Shown here: one piece after another, positions 13,601-25,529 of the stretch
How positions within the stretch are numbered: position 1 is the stretch's first letter
Layout of the letters: each line of letters starts with the position of its first letter
Assembly: GCA_008694505.1 (NCBI GenBank)
Contig: VZDJ01007747.1
Span: 5,297,390-5,361,389, forward strand
Reading direction: 5' to 3'
Origin: Cyanoderma ruficeps
Taxonomy: Eukaryota; Chordata; Aves; Passeriformes; Timaliidae
DNA: 64,000 nucleotides
The notes under the pieces: generated by a model
Databases searched by the model: none
The model's input: only the letters and a program-made list of their open reading frames with translations
What the model was told of the DNA's origin: nothing
Position numbers and translations under genes: made by a program

Positions 13601-16600
13601 CATGCTTCACTTTCAGTAGCCTCTTTCTCTAAACTCTCCAAAGTCAGACACCTAAAATCAAACCCCATAACTGGTTTCACTGGACGTCATGGTTCACATA
13701 CCGTCATACAGCTCATTTCAGAAGATTTAAAACACAACAAAGCTTCTTAGGCAGAAATACTTTGGAAAGCTGAAGTGGCCTTTTCTGATCACATGAGACC
13801 ACAGACTCAAGATTTTAAGATATATGTCTAGATTTCTTCCTAATATAGGAATATAAATGGGCTTTTCTGGGGAGAAATCTAAGAAATAATTCATTTGACC
13901 CATTTGAAATGTAGATCTAAAGCTACAGATAGATGAAATCCACATTTGGTGTTCCAGCTATACTTCTATTTGCAAGCTGTCTGAACAACATTTTGCCTTG
14001 TTGAGCAAGGACTCCGACCTTCACTAAAACTGTTTGTATGCAGAATTAGTCCAGTGACTTGAATTGTAGTGAGTGTATTTCTCCGAAAAGGAAGTGCTCC
14101 TAATAAGGAGGCCGTTTTCAATTTCTCATGTTTACTATAAATTTCTCATGGGTTTATTTTGGTGCCATTTCTTTCAAATGGCATTTATCTTAATTTTTAT
14201 AGCAAACAACGTTCAAACAGTGTTTCATATAGAAAACCTATATACTCCTTGGAGCCCAAGTGTTTTTCAAAACATTGCTTTACAGGTTAGCCTTCCGATT
14301 TCTGACTAATACAGCAAACCTTCCACCCACTTTATCATAACACAGCTACGAGAGTAAAAAAGAGGTTCAAAGAGAGTGTGTGCAGACAACTCAGTTGTGA
14401 TCACTTCTGATCACCTTTTTAAATCACATTTGATTTTTTTTGTGAATGACAACAAAAATTATGATTTGAGGTCTTACATAGAGTATGTTTACTTTTATAT
14501 GCATGTTTGTGTCATGTAATTTCTAACTTACTCTGTACAGTTTCCAAGGTGGATGCCACTGAGGTTTGGGCATGGTTGGAGCCTTCTTTGGCATTAATGC
14601 AGAATTTTTGTTTCCACCAGCTTCCACCATAGCCTGTAAGTTAAAAGAAGGGTTACTCTTCTGGTTTGTAGCTTATCTCTCTGCCCAAAGCCTAAAACTT
14701 TCTCATTCTGCCTTCTCAGTACTGATTAAATTTGTTTAGTCAGGAGATCTCCACACAACACACACAGGGATCCAGAAGCAGTCAACACTGTGTACTGCTC
14801 ACGTTAGATGTGCAACAGACTCACCACGGACATCCCGGGGGGTTGTGAACGCTCAGATATTCCAGCATGCCTGTAAATGTCACCCACACCAGCAGCTGTC
14901 CGGTTTGCATCCAGCCTAGGGTGAGGGAAAATCGTTCATGAATTGCAATGGACTTTCTCATGCTAAGTGATAAGGCATCACAGGGCTGCACCCAGCTGGC
15001 TGCTGTACACCTCTCAGGATGGAGAGTTCACAACCTCTCTAGGCAACCTGCCCATGGCTTGACCACCCACAGGTACAGACACAAAGGCTCACATTTTTCT
15101 CTTCTAACTAAACAAAACTTCTCTTGGTCCAACTTCCAGCTGCTGCCACTCTTGACAATACAAAATAAAAAAGTGTACAGAAAAACAATGCCTGTCCACA
15201 CTAAAAGCAGTTTCTTTAAGAATATCTGAATTACTGTGAGTAGCTCTTATCCCAGCTTCTGTGATTTGCCTTGAAATTCCCATAGGGAAGTGTTAATGAG
15301 GTAACACAGCAGTACCTGGACTGGGAAGCAGGAAGTGCTACAGCTAAGGACTGTGCTGCAGATTCACTCGGCATCCTCTGGACCTTAGTATCTGCTGTCA
15401 AAGCCACACCTTGAAGAAAAAAACCCACAAAAATACCACATATCAGAAAAAAAGACAACTCCTTTAAAGAGGAACTCGAACGTGTATTATACAAACATAT
15501 AAAGGTATACACATATACCTGCAAACAAGGGCCTGACACACCTGTAATATTAACTCACATCCAATTCAAATCTACTGAAATCTTTATTTTGGCAAAAATG
15601 CTTTCCATCCTGATCTACTATATACGTGAGTACAAAATTTCTAGAGTATAAAACAGTATGTCAGAGGAAACAAACGAATTAAAAAAAAGTCTAATTAGGA
15701 GCAGCATCCATCTTTATATGCAGCTTCAACTGCTATGGAAACCCAAACATCACCAAAATAAAAACGATCTTGTGAAGCACTTGCTACCTTAGGCCCTTTA
15801 GTACAATTTATAATCCATCCCTATGCGGTGTCTGGCATCAAACAGTGGAGCCAGAACTACAAAAGGTTTAGTCCTTTAAAACATTTAATTCATCATTTTA
15901 CTTCTTTTCCTAACCAAACTTCTGTCAGTTAACAACAAACTCAGTATTTGGACAAAATATTCAGGTTAAAACAAGAAACAGCAAAGAAAAAACCTGATTT
16001 TCAACCCTGATATAAATGGTTCTATTAAAAGAACACTAAACTAAAGGAAGCCACTGAGCAATTCTTGTCCCCAGCTACAAGCAATTATACCTGTTTTTTT
16101 AATGGTTGAGGGTCCACTGAACACTTACATCTTTTAAGTTATAAATCAAGACAACAGATTTTCCACTAGACTCATAATAAACTTAAACACAATGAAAGAT
16201 CAACAGCTAAAACTAAGCTCGTACAAGAACAGAGCAGGACTGATCAGTAACAGTGGCAATTAGCAATGACCGGTGTAACAACACAGAAACACGTCCCTTA
16301 CAAGCACAGACAAAAGCAAATGACACTAAAATTATTAAGTCAAGTCTCTCAAGTCTCTCCTCCAGAGGAAACCTGCACCTTTCTGCTCTGGTGATGAAAA
16401 GCAGGCAACATTCTACTCCTATTAAGTACGGATTCACATCAAGGGGAAGCCTTCTCCTGCTAGGATGAAGGATATCTTATTCATACAGAAACAAATCCAT
16501 GCAAACACTTAGAAAATTTTACTTACCAGGCCCAGATGGGTATGGGTGTGTACCAGTTACCATATACTCCACCTCTTGTCCTAAAGAGCAAGAGAATGTT

Positions 16601-19600
16601 ATATTAATAATTACATTTTCTACTGCACTGCAAACAATGCACTCAAAAAGCAAATAGTGGAAAAGAGAGCAGATCATACACAGCAGAAGAAATCAGTAAC
16701 CACCTCCAATGTACTTAGATATTTCTCATTTTCATTAATTTAATTTGTTTCTGGTTATCTCCATTTTAGAAAAATCAATTGTAAAAAACAACTAATTTGA
16801 ATGGTGAAGCTACCTGTTTTTGAGAGGACTCAAGAGAAAAATCTTTATACTGCCTTTTAAGTAGATATCATGGAAAAGGATTCAAGTATACAAAGAGCAT
16901 GGGTGTCTGAAATGTAAGCTAGTCAGCTGGTTCTCAGTGCTGTCAGAATTGAAAAAGGTCGTTTTCTTAAAAGACTTTTCATTCTCTCTCAAAAGAGAGA
17001 GAATGAAACAATGTTTCTTGTTTTTTCCCTGGGCAAAAGCTCAATACCAACTGAGTATCAACTACCTCAACTAAAATGAGCCAGCATTTTAGATGAGAAT
17101 TTTCCTATGAGACCTGCCTAATACACGCATATTTTATACATCACAAAACATATACTGAAAAAACTCTACAGTTTTGAAATAAATTGTTTTCTGATTTAAA
17201 ATTTGCACAGCTAACGGATTGTAAATATACTACGAAACAAAACAAAAATAAAATAACAAAAAAGCACCCCAAACTAAAAACAACACAAAAATGACAAAAC
17301 AAACAGAAGTCAACCAAAGAGCATGTCATTAATCATCATGAACTTGCAACCATAAGAAATACATTACTCAAGTCTAACACCTAAATATACCACACACTAA
17401 CGTTACCAAAAATTACTCTTTTTACCAATTAATCACTATAAAAAATTCACAGCACCCAATAACTCCTTTGTTCAAACAAGGAATCACTGTGGACCCTAGA
17501 AAGAAAAATACCAACCAAAAAAGGTTCCTTTGATTTCTGTATTTAGTCAGTCAGGAGATCTCCACACAACATACACACGGATCTCTGTATTTATCTGCAG
17601 TGGATTAACACTGCATTCTGCAGATTTTACATCAGAGAGACTGCTACAAAGAAAGGACAAAAATACCACTAAGGGCAAACTAACCTTGATTTCCAGAATA
17701 CTGTTTGTGTCCATAGGGATCCCCGGTGTTGGGGCTTCCCTTCTCCCTCAGGTTCTCTTTGAGGGTGGGCATGTGCAGCACTGAGCCGTACTCCGTGCGC
17801 AGCTTCACTGCCATTTTCACCTTGTGACTGTGGGAAGAGTAAAGCAAAGCCCTCATTAAACCCCAACTTCTGAACTGTGAGCAAGTTTTGAAATATTTTA
17901 GAGAGGATGTCATAAAACTTACTTTATGACTCTTAATATTTCTCTCCCCTCAAGACTACACTGTTAACAGTACAGAAACATCTGAATTTCTGACTTGGGT
18001 GGAGCAATCATTGACAGAGTTTAAGACTTCACTGAGTGCAGCAGCACTTACCTTTCTTCATCCAACGGGATAGGCTTGGCATTATCTGCTACAAACATGT
18101 CATGGGTTCTCTTCAAAGACCTGAACACAAGTGTGTGCACAGAATGCTTTTGGACTTCCTAAAAAAAAGAGCATTAAGATACATTGGAACAGATTTAAAT
18201 GAAAAACTGAATACTGAAACATAAATTGAACTGAGTAGCAATTTCAAATCTCAGTCCTGTTATATGACATGCAACCATTCCGTTCACAGAAGACACTAAT
18301 TCTCTTGGCAACTAAAAAACCGTATTATTATGTTAGCTGTTTTACTTCAGCATTTGTTCAAAACTACATTCTAGTCCTTGAAAACTTAGAAGACTTCGAG
18401 AAGCAAGCCCAAAACTTTGATCAAACTTTCTGCACTGGTATCCACATGACAAATCCACGAGTATAAAAGCTTTTATCCCATGTCCTTCCCAGTTCTGTTT
18501 CTATACGAAGGCAATAAAGAAGTCAGTTCTGAAGAAAAAAAACCACCAAACTGTAAATTTTCCTTCACTACCACCGTAAAAACAACATGGGCAACCATGA
18601 ATTTCTGTGTGCAGTACCACTTCATGTTAACATGGCTAAATACTGCTCAACAGCAGCAGCTGTTGACACAACAAACGGAGGTGTAGGTAACACCATCTCT
18701 CCCCAACAGGAAAGAAGCTTCTGCAAGTAATTTTTGACAGATGCTTTTCTGTAAAAACACAGCTCATAGTGTAGCTCATCGGGCAGCAGTTGTTGCACCT
18801 TCTTCTATAGCCCTGACAGCCCCACATGCTTTCAGAAGTGGATGATATTCTCACAGCAAAGGTTCTACAACCTGTAAAACCAGTGATCCCCTCCACAGCT
18901 TTACTCCCAAGCCCTCACAAAAAAAGGTTGAGTTTCCCTTATGGGCTAACAGAGGCAGCAGCTCTATGGTGGTCAAACACCACAGCATTGCTTTCCCACA
19001 AACACAGAACGTGCTGAGTTGGAAGTGGCTTACAAGGATCACCGAGTCCAACTCCTGGCCCTGCACAAGACACCCCAAGAGTCACACCCTGTGCCCAAGA
19101 GCACTGTCCAAATGCTCACTGAACTCTGCCAGCCTTGCTGCTGTGACCACTCTCCTGGGGTGCCTGTTCTAGCACCCAGCCACCCTCTGGGTAAGAATCT
19201 TTTTCTAATATCCAACGTAAACGTCCCCTGACACAACTTCAGGCCGTTCACTCGGATCCTGCCATTGGTCACCAGAGACCAGATCAGAGCCTGCTCCTCC
19301 ACTTCCCCCCCGTGAGGAAGCCGTAAACTGAAATGAGGTTTCCCTTCACGCTCTTCTCCAGCCTGAACATGGCAAGTGACTTCATGCATTCGTCATAAGG
19401 TTCTCCCTCTAGACCAATCATCTCCATATCCTTTATATCTTTTTCTGATATTGTGGTACCCAAAACAATACCCAGAACTCGAGCTGAGGCCGCACCAAAG
19501 CAGAGCGGGACAATCCCCTCTCTTGACGGGCTGGCGATGCTCTGCCGAATGCCTCCCAGCACCAATTCAGCACTCAGCACAACTCCGGCAAAGCAAACCC

Positions 19601-19914
19601 ACTGCTCACTCCCGCCCCAGCCACGCACACTCCGATGATCCGCGCCCGCTGCGTTCTGCGGGCACCTCGTTGTCCCCGGGCCGAACCAGGCGGGGGCTGC
19701 GCAGACAGAGGGGCCGCCAGGGTCCATCCCCACAGCGGCCTTTCCCAGGCGGGGGACAGCGAGAGTGGCGGGTGCGGGGCGGCGCTTCTTCCGCCCGGCC
19801 CCAACCCACCTCGCCCCACTAACACGGCAGCGCTCCCTGGTCCGGCCCGGGGCACCTCAAGGGCGCGACAGAGTGGATTTGCGGGGCCGCTGCCCCATCC
19901 CTCACCTCCGCCAT
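7604..19914 (-). CDS. PLRG1: Pleiotropic regulator 1, WD40 subunit of the PRP19/CDC5L splicing complex; 15 coding exons
   Basis: Coding exons in transcript order: 19906-19914, 18052-18158, 17685-17827, 16527-16580, 15316-15409, 14825-14915, 14532-14633, 12993-13085, 12491-12640, 12281-12382, 11677-11779, 11026-11134, 9370-9509, 8679-8872, 7604-7663. All introns are GT-AG, all phases join, and the total is 1551 nt (516 aa; human about 514). The start is ATG in a gccATGG context encoding MAE, joined to [12 protein letters not shown], the conserved N-terminus. Residues 1-200 are the low-complexity N-terminal part. From about residue 201 there are seven WD repeats with GH...WD signatures ([47 protein letters not shown] and a last blade with ADKTIKVYK). 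The C-terminus is EIIKRKRF. The orthologue (yeast Prp46) acts in the nucleus in the activated spliceosome. No coding defect was seen. Confidence 0.97.
14738..14772. repeat. Short dispersed repeat, copy 1 (35 bp, PLRG1 intron)
   Basis: A 35-bp stretch matches 17549-17583 at 33 of 35 positions in the same orientation. It contains the 10-bp palindrome GGAGATCTCC followed by a CA-rich run. Both copies lie in PLRG1 introns, about 2.8 kb apart. I do not recognise the family; it may be the edge of an old transposable element. Confidence 0.6.
14985..15080 (-). mobile_element. CR1 LINE 3' fragment, antisense, in PLRG1 intron
   Basis: The plus strand carries phrases typical of the reverse complement of an avian CR1 3' end, such as gatggagagttcacaacc and tctctaggcaacctg, followed by a CR1-like 'cttgaccaccca'. 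Only about 90 bp are recognisable and the copy is diverged, so the ends are approximate. CR1 is the dominant non-LTR retrotransposon of birds. Confidence 0.6.
16977..17008. repeat. Perfect 14-bp inverted repeat with AAAA loop (PLRG1 intron)
   Basis: The arms are TTTCATTCTCTCTC (16977-16990) and GAGAGAGAATGAAA (16995-17008), fully complementary, with a 4-nt loop. The transcript of either strand could form a 14-bp hairpin. It lies in the intron between the exons at 16527-16580 and 17685-17827. No function is known; see findings. Confidence 0.85.
17549..17583. repeat. Short dispersed repeat, copy 2 (35 bp, PLRG1 intron)
   Basis: Direct copy of 14738-14772 with two substitutions. Just before it the motif GTCA is doubled (agtcagtcagg). 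It lies about 100 bp outside the exon at 17685-17827. Confidence 0.6.
19012..19600 (-). mobile_element. CR1 LINE fragment, antisense, in PLRG1 intron 1
   Basis: The plus strand reads as the reverse complement of CR1. It starts near a 'gagttggaagtggcttacaa' motif (the CR1 tail), continues through 'tctttttctaatatccaacg' and 'cttctccagcctgaac', and ends in the diverged CR1 region near 19560. The minus-strand frame from about 19284 up is remnant ORF2-like sequence with no intact coding capacity seen. It has the same orientation as PLRG1. Ends are approximate. Confidence 0.75.
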
Positions 19915-19957
19915 GGCGCCACCGAACTCCGGCTGCTGCCGCCGCCGCTATGGAGCC

Positions 19958-19990
19958 ACTTCCGGCGCCTTCCCGCGCCGCACCGGAAGT
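19958..19990 (-). promoter_or_regulatory. PLRG1: Inverted pair of ETS/GABP motifs upstream of PLRG1
   Basis: ACTTCCGG at 19958-19965 and CCGGAAGT at 19983-19990 are perfect ETS-family core motifs in opposite orientations with 17 bp between them. They lie 44-76 bp upstream of the PLRG1 ATG. Paired GABP-type sites near the start are common in TATA-less housekeeping promoters. Use by GABP is inferred. Confidence 0.6.
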
Positions 19991-20164
19991 GATGCACAGA
20001 GAGGGGAAAGGGGCGGAGAGGCTGAAATGGAGGCGCAGGGCTCATGGCAACCCCTGCACTCGGTGTACGGGGGGGTTTGCGGGTTCGAACCCCGCTGGCA
20101 CTGCCGGCGCAGGCGGTGCGAGTCACTTCATCGATATGTATTAATATATAAAGGGGCGGTGATA

Positions 20165-20440
20165 ATAGAACGGAGCCAGGCTGTGCCCGGTGGTGCCAAG
20201 CAATAGGACAAGAGGCAATGGGCAGAAATTGATGCACAGGAAGTTCCACCTGAACATTAAGGAAACTTGACTGTGCCGATGATCGTGCACCGGCGCAGGG
20301 TTCCCAGAGAAGTTGTGGAGTCTCCCTCACTGGAGATACTCAAGAACTCTGTGGACACAGCCCTGTGCCGCGTGCTCTGGCACGGCGCTGCTTGATCCGG
20401 CAGGTGGGACCCGATGACCCCGCTGCGGTCCCTCCGGCCC
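20165..20440 (+). mobile_element. CR1 LINE 3' end, sense, next to PLRG1 promoter
   Basis: Phrases of the CR1 3' region are easy to recognise: 'gacaagaggcaatgggcaga', 'gatgcacaggaagttccacc', 'agaagttgtggagtctccct' and 'cactggagatactcaagaac', then a tail resembling the CR1 'agatgacccactgtggtccc'. The orientation is opposite to PLRG1. The 3' microsatellite tail is eroded by GC-rich substitutions. Confidence 0.75.
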
Positions 20441-20600
20441 GAGCCATCCGCTGGGCGGGGTGTCCCGGCGGGCGCGGGGCGGGCAGCGGCCGGCAGGGGG
20501 CGGTGTGCCCCTGCGGGAGAGCCGCCGGCGCCGCCCCGCTCCCGGCCCGCAGCGGGGCCCGCGCGCTGCCTCCCCAGGCTGAGGGATTGAGCAGGAGCTG

Positions 20601-23600
20601 GGCAGCGCCCTTTGGGTCTCAAACTATCTGCCTCTGCAACTGTCTAGGGCCGTGCCGCTACAGAGTTCAAGTATTGCTTTCCCCGTGAGTTCTCAAGGAT
20701 AAAGCCGCACAGTTTGGAACCGCGGTGATACTGGATGTTAGCCATTAACATCCAATATCTTAGCCATCTCTGATCTTTTGAGAAGAGTGTCTTTAATTTG
20801 GCTCCACAGGACCTCATTTAGATGGAGAGTGAAGCATCTGAACGAGCTGGCAGCTTCTGTGCTTCGCGGCAAAGTGTTGGTTGTGATAGGGCAGAGGTTA
20901 TAATTCTCTTCCAAACGTACCCTGGTACTCCACCTGATAGTTCACTTCCATTCTTGAGCAGAATAACTAAATGCATCTGTGCAAATTTCAAACAGGCATC
21001 TATTTTCTCCACATCTATTTGTCTGCTCTTAATTCCAGGAAGTCGTGTCCTCCTGAGCAGTAGCTGGGATTTGGCAAGCACATCTTTTGCAGCCACTCCA
21101 TCATGATGCTCTTCTTTACTACTTAACCAGCCACTCACTGTCTGCTTGCCTGCATATATATCTATATGTAGACTGTGAACAGTTTACAAAGCCATCTGAG
21201 CTAGAAGTAATTCAGTGCAACACAGTTGGTTCAAACCTGCTGTCTTTATTAGATACAGGACAGAGTTAGCTTGGGATTATTTTTGGCACACAACTTTCCT
21301 GCTTGGCATAAATATTGTGTCTTTTCTGCAGCTGGTGGGTCACTTCTGGTGGCTGCACTGGTGGTTTGTATTTAGTAATTTAGGATACAGTGATGGAAAC
21401 GTGCTTGAAGTGGCTTTGAGCCTCAGTTGCCCTTCTAGGTAGCAGTGGGGAAGAGATGCAATTACACAATTGCAATGCAATGCACAATTACATTGTGTCA
21501 GTAGCGGTGGAGAACTATTGCCTGCTCAGTTTCAAGCCAAGGCAGCCAGCTTTCACGTTTAACATGTCAGCCTATTTTGGTATTCCCTCTGGTGAGGCTG
21601 GCAATCCCTGTTGGATTTCAGAGCTTCCTGTAAAAACCAGCACAGCGTCTCGATGAGGGCGAGCGTTGTCTGTCCTTGCTTAAAGTGCAACCCAGAGTGC
21701 AAACTCCACAGGATAGTGTGTAAAAATGGGGCAGGTCTCTTACATCCTCTTGGGATGATGAGGTTAGACTGAAGATGCACAACATTTGAAGGGAAACTTG
21801 GGGAGGGCTAGGGATTTCAAAAAGGTTGATCTTTCTTTTTTAATGTTGCACACAGAATAGCATGTGCCTGCTTGATCACTCAGTTGACTGGTGGATTCCA
21901 CGTGTGGAAATGGTTTAAAGGCTAGTCTCTGGCTGTCTATAGTTTCCTATAGTTTCTATATTGTTTCCTTCCTATTTTCTGTTGAAAGAAATCACACTTA
22001 TTTCCACTGCCTTTTAAAGGGAAATCAAACTTGAAATATGCACTCTGGTAGCAAAATAAAAAAAATATATATTTAGCAAGAAAACTTGTCTGTGCTCGTT
22101 ATTACTATTATTAGTATTATTCATGTGGCCTTGGAGTTGCTGTAGTTTTCTAAACTTTTTTACACATAAACAGTCCCCTCAGAAATTTGTAATCTGAACT
22201 TGTTTCCTGTTATCCTTGTAATGCTTCAGAAATTCAGAGGACAAATTAATCTCTTCAGAGATTTCAGAATCCAGTTAGAGGACAAATTCAATATTTTTCT
22301 TTTTTTCCTAGAAGGTTTAGTCTAAGGTGAAATTTAGTCCTGGAACATCAATAAATCATGTCAGTAATATTAATAAGAATATGTACATCATTAATTTTCT
22401 TTGTTACATGTGGCTTCTTGATGTGTTCTTGCATGTAAGCACTATTTCATAGAAGGTGACTAGCAAATTGGATGAACTTTTAGTGTTATATTAAAGCCAA
22501 AGTGAACATTAATGTTGCTCCCAGAACACAGAGATAGCATTAATCATCATTTACAAGAAACTTTTGAAGTAATATTTGCTACCAGTAAAAGCAAATAAGA
22601 AAAAAGGATGTTCATGTCAGCAGAGATGAACATTTAAGTTTACAATATTCTTTTCATAGGATGACACTATTACAAAACCACTGGTTTAGAAGGACATTTC
22701 TAAATCAACAGCTATTTTTAAATTGAAACACTAACCTAAGAAGGTTCTGTTCCCCACAGCCTCTTTTGGTGATACATCCAGCTCTGAAGAGCCACGATCT
22801 GGTGACAGCGATTCACCTGGGAACAGGGGGTTTGTGTAAAGAGGGTTGCGTCACTGGTCAGCGCAACAAACACCAGGGCAGTGATCAAATAGTCTTTCCT
22901 CAAAACACACGCATGCCTCTGCCAGTAAGAGCCTTTTTAGTACAAAAAATACTGTACAGAGGGATGTCCTGGAACACCACCAGGCCCATGGAGTATTATT
23001 GCAGTTTTTAGCAGGCATGCTGTGGTATCACCACCACATTAGCTCTGGGAACACCTTCTCATTAACCACATGAGTTGGAGGAGGGAGTATGAAGGAAGAG
23101 AAATAGATTGTTCTGTTTTGAAGAGAGAGCTTATTTTTATACCATTTTTAGAAGAAATTTAAGCTATAGTTTTGGTTCTTCATAAGGCTTTATTCGATCC
23201 TTATAAAGTCTCAGCCTGACTGTAATGGTTGCAAACATGAGAGTAAAATCACATCTCATAACCAAGATGCTAATGGAGATCAACTTCTGCTGCCAAAATG
23301 CTTTTCTGTATGTGTGTATATTCGCCAGGACAAACTCCTCTGTATGCCATTCCAAATTTGGACCGTTTTTGTTGATAAAAGTCTCCAGGCACAACCTCTG
23401 CAGTGCAGACAAGGCCCTTGCTTACAGATGGACCGTCACACGATCCCTGCCCTGAGGCCTCTGGTCATTTGGCACGTAGCCGCCAGCCTGCTGGGATGTG
23501 ACATACACGTGTTGCTCATGGAGAATCCTCAGGGAGACACAACTACCCAACTCTCCTGTGGAAACCAAAACCACTGGAGCTGGGAGGGTCAAAGGCTGAG

Positions 23601-25290
23601 TTTCAAAGGGGAAATCCCATCTGAAGGCAGAATAAGCCTAGGGGTTTCCCATGCTGGGACTCTGCAGTTGGCTTGGTGGCTCCTGCGCCAACCCTCGCTG
23701 TCCAGTCTCCAACAGCCTCCGCACAGACACAACCAGGGCTCCTCATCAGGAGCTAAAGAGAGCTTAATGCCTGAAAGATGAGACCATAAATTACTGCAGA
23801 ACACGCTGATAGTTTCAAAACAGATTTAGCACAAATATCACTTGATATTATTAAAATTTAATTAGGATTTGTGTGAACTGAGCTGGGATAATTTGAGTTT
23901 CTAGCTCAGGAACAGTGAGACCTGTTTTAGTTCCACTGTACCACAAGCTACTTGTAAGCCCTGGGCAAAGGTTCAAGATGACTGTGTCCCTTCCACATGT
24001 AAGATGAGGGTGGCTGAACCTCCCTCAGAGGTACATGGAGGGAAAAGTGTATTAAAAGTTAGGATATTCCCAAAACCAATGATAACATCTTGGCTAGGAT
24101 CCGTAAGCAGAAATAACTTGTTAATGATATCAGTTTTGGCCTTAGACAGATTTCTTTAATGTCTGTAGGAAGAAGTTTGTGTTCTTCCAAATCTAATAGT
24201 GTTGGTGATGTCCTCATGCAGGAGACTCAATTCAGTGGAGTTTTAGCTCCTTGAGCCATGGCTGATTTGGGGCCAAACTGTTTAATAATTAAACCAGTTA
24301 GGTTAAACAGTTTTCATATTTTGTGAATCTCCAAAGATTACTAGAATTCTGACAACAGCACGAATACAGGAAAAAGGTCTAAACCAATCAATTTTACCTG
24401 TTCTTATCTTTGCTTCCCATAAAATCCTCCCCTCCACCAAATTAGTCTTTGAAATGGAATCTCAGGCCACAGTTTGCATCCCCTTATTGGTACAGACATC
24501 TACAAAGAAAAGTGCACTGGCTCTCCCTTGGCACATTTAATTTAATTCAGTACATTATGGCAATTTATAATGCCTGAGAAAATCACAGGATATAAACACA
24601 CTGAAATGTTAAAACTCTGCTAATATGAGAGCAGTGATATGCAACTTCCTATAAAACATTAGAAAGCATGTTTGAGTATTTCACTATGATTTCAAGTAAC
24701 TTCATGCTTTTAAGTAACTTTCAAGTAACTTCTTTTTAAAGCTTATTAAAAATATTTAAATAATATTTGAAAGATGTAATTTTTGTATTAGAAAAGGAAA
24801 CCAGAAAATTAATATGTAATATTGAATTATTTTAGTTCATTTACAATACCACAATGCTATATTAATTGAATAATATTGGCTCATGCTTACAGTATTAATC
24901 TAATCTTTAATAAATCAAAAACATTGGTTTTATTCAAAATTAGAATGTAATTAATAAAATATATTTTGTGGATTTTTTCACTTTTATGTTAAAAGACCCA
25001 AAGATTTTCATATCTATCAGGCACCATCGAATATTTAGAAAAATGCAGAAACCTGTATGGTGTGACTTGTCTTCACTTTTAATGCACTATTTCTGAAACG
25101 TTCACATTTTCAGCAGAGGAAAAAAAAGGAGCCCAACATGACATCTACTAATTTTTTTTCCTTTGGCCATTCACCTTTTCAGCTGTTTTAAAACACTTGT
25201 GATTTTTGAGAAAATGGTAACCTTGTGTAATCTGAGCAGGAGGTACTTTTAAGGATCTGAACATGTATTTGATGCCAGCATCAACAGAGG
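20601..25290. other. Intergenic DNA between PLRG1 and FGB
   Basis: The two genes are divergent (PLRG1 leftwards, FGB rightwards). Nothing protein-coding was recognised: the longest open frame (23314-23781, plus, 155 codons) shows no domain and lies in a mildly GC-enriched patch. An imperfect inverted repeat occupies 20727-20759. The last 2 kb before FGB are strongly AT-rich. Confidence 0.55.
20727..20759. repeat. Imperfect inverted repeat near the PLRG1 CpG island
   Basis: The arms TGGATGTTA (20732-20740) and TAACATCCA (20746-20754) surround a 5-nt loop. A further GATA/TATC pair lies outside a single C/A mismatch, giving a 13-pair stem. No function is assigned. Confidence 0.7.
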
Positions 25291-25291
25291 T

Positions 25292-25455
25292 TTCTGGGAC
25301 ATATAGATAAGAGTTGTCCAGAGGAATTGCTCAACAACTGATGAATTCAGGCACAGAGTGAAGAGTTGAATATTAACAGAGAAACTCTGATTGCTCAGAA
25401 GGGTTTATCCTATCACTGTGAGGCTGGAAGTTAGAGCTGCTGCATATATATAAAA
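25292..25455 (+). promoter_or_regulatory. FGB: FGB liver/acute-phase promoter: IL-6-type element, C/EBP, HNF1, TATA
   Basis: Four motifs stand in order. TTCTGGGAC at 25292-25300 contains CTGGGA, the core of the type II IL-6 response element. ATTGCTCAAC at 25326-25335 matches the C/EBP consensus at 9 of 10 positions. GTTGAATATTAAC at 25365-25377 matches HNF1 GTTAATNATTAAC at 10 of 12 defined positions. TATATATAAAAG at 25445-25456 is a strong TATA box, placing transcription start near 25475, about 55 nt before the ATG. The same order is known for the human FGB promoter. Binding itself is inferred. Confidence 0.75.
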
Positions 25456-25529
25456 GAACAGAGGTGACCTCTCCCTATCAGAGCTGATGAAAAGAGAAGA
25501 TCACTGAGCAGCTCAAGCAAGCCAGCACC

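Larger units (their letters stand above)
19610..20600. promoter_or_regulatory. PLRG1: CpG-rich promoter region of PLRG1
   Basis: GC- and CpG-rich sequence in an otherwise AT-rich neighbourhood surrounds the PLRG1 start codon at 19912-19914. There is no TATA box. Two inverted ETS motifs lie just upstream (separate entry). A CR1 3' end (20165-20440), itself CpG-rich, makes up part of the island. No second gene starting rightwards from this island was recognised, so bidirectional use is possible but not shown. Confidence 0.7.

Noticed and set aside
19284..19733. 149-codon minus-strand open frame in PLRG1 intron 1
   Set aside because: Most of it overlaps the antisense CR1 copy; it is residual LINE sequence plus GC-rich promoter DNA.
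20075..20105. tRNA-like B box and T-arm (GCGGGTTCGAACCCCGC) upstream of PLRG1
   Set aside because: The arm folds well, but no acceptor stem, D-arm or anticodon arm lies at the right distance upstream: the 3' side would need about AGTGCCA near 20030, and it is absent. Probably chance in GC-rich DNA or a remnant of a tRNA-derived element.
23314..23781. 155-codon plus-strand open frame upstream of FGB
   Set aside because: No recognisable motif, no splice or promoter context, and a composition typical of chance open frames in GC-enriched patches.
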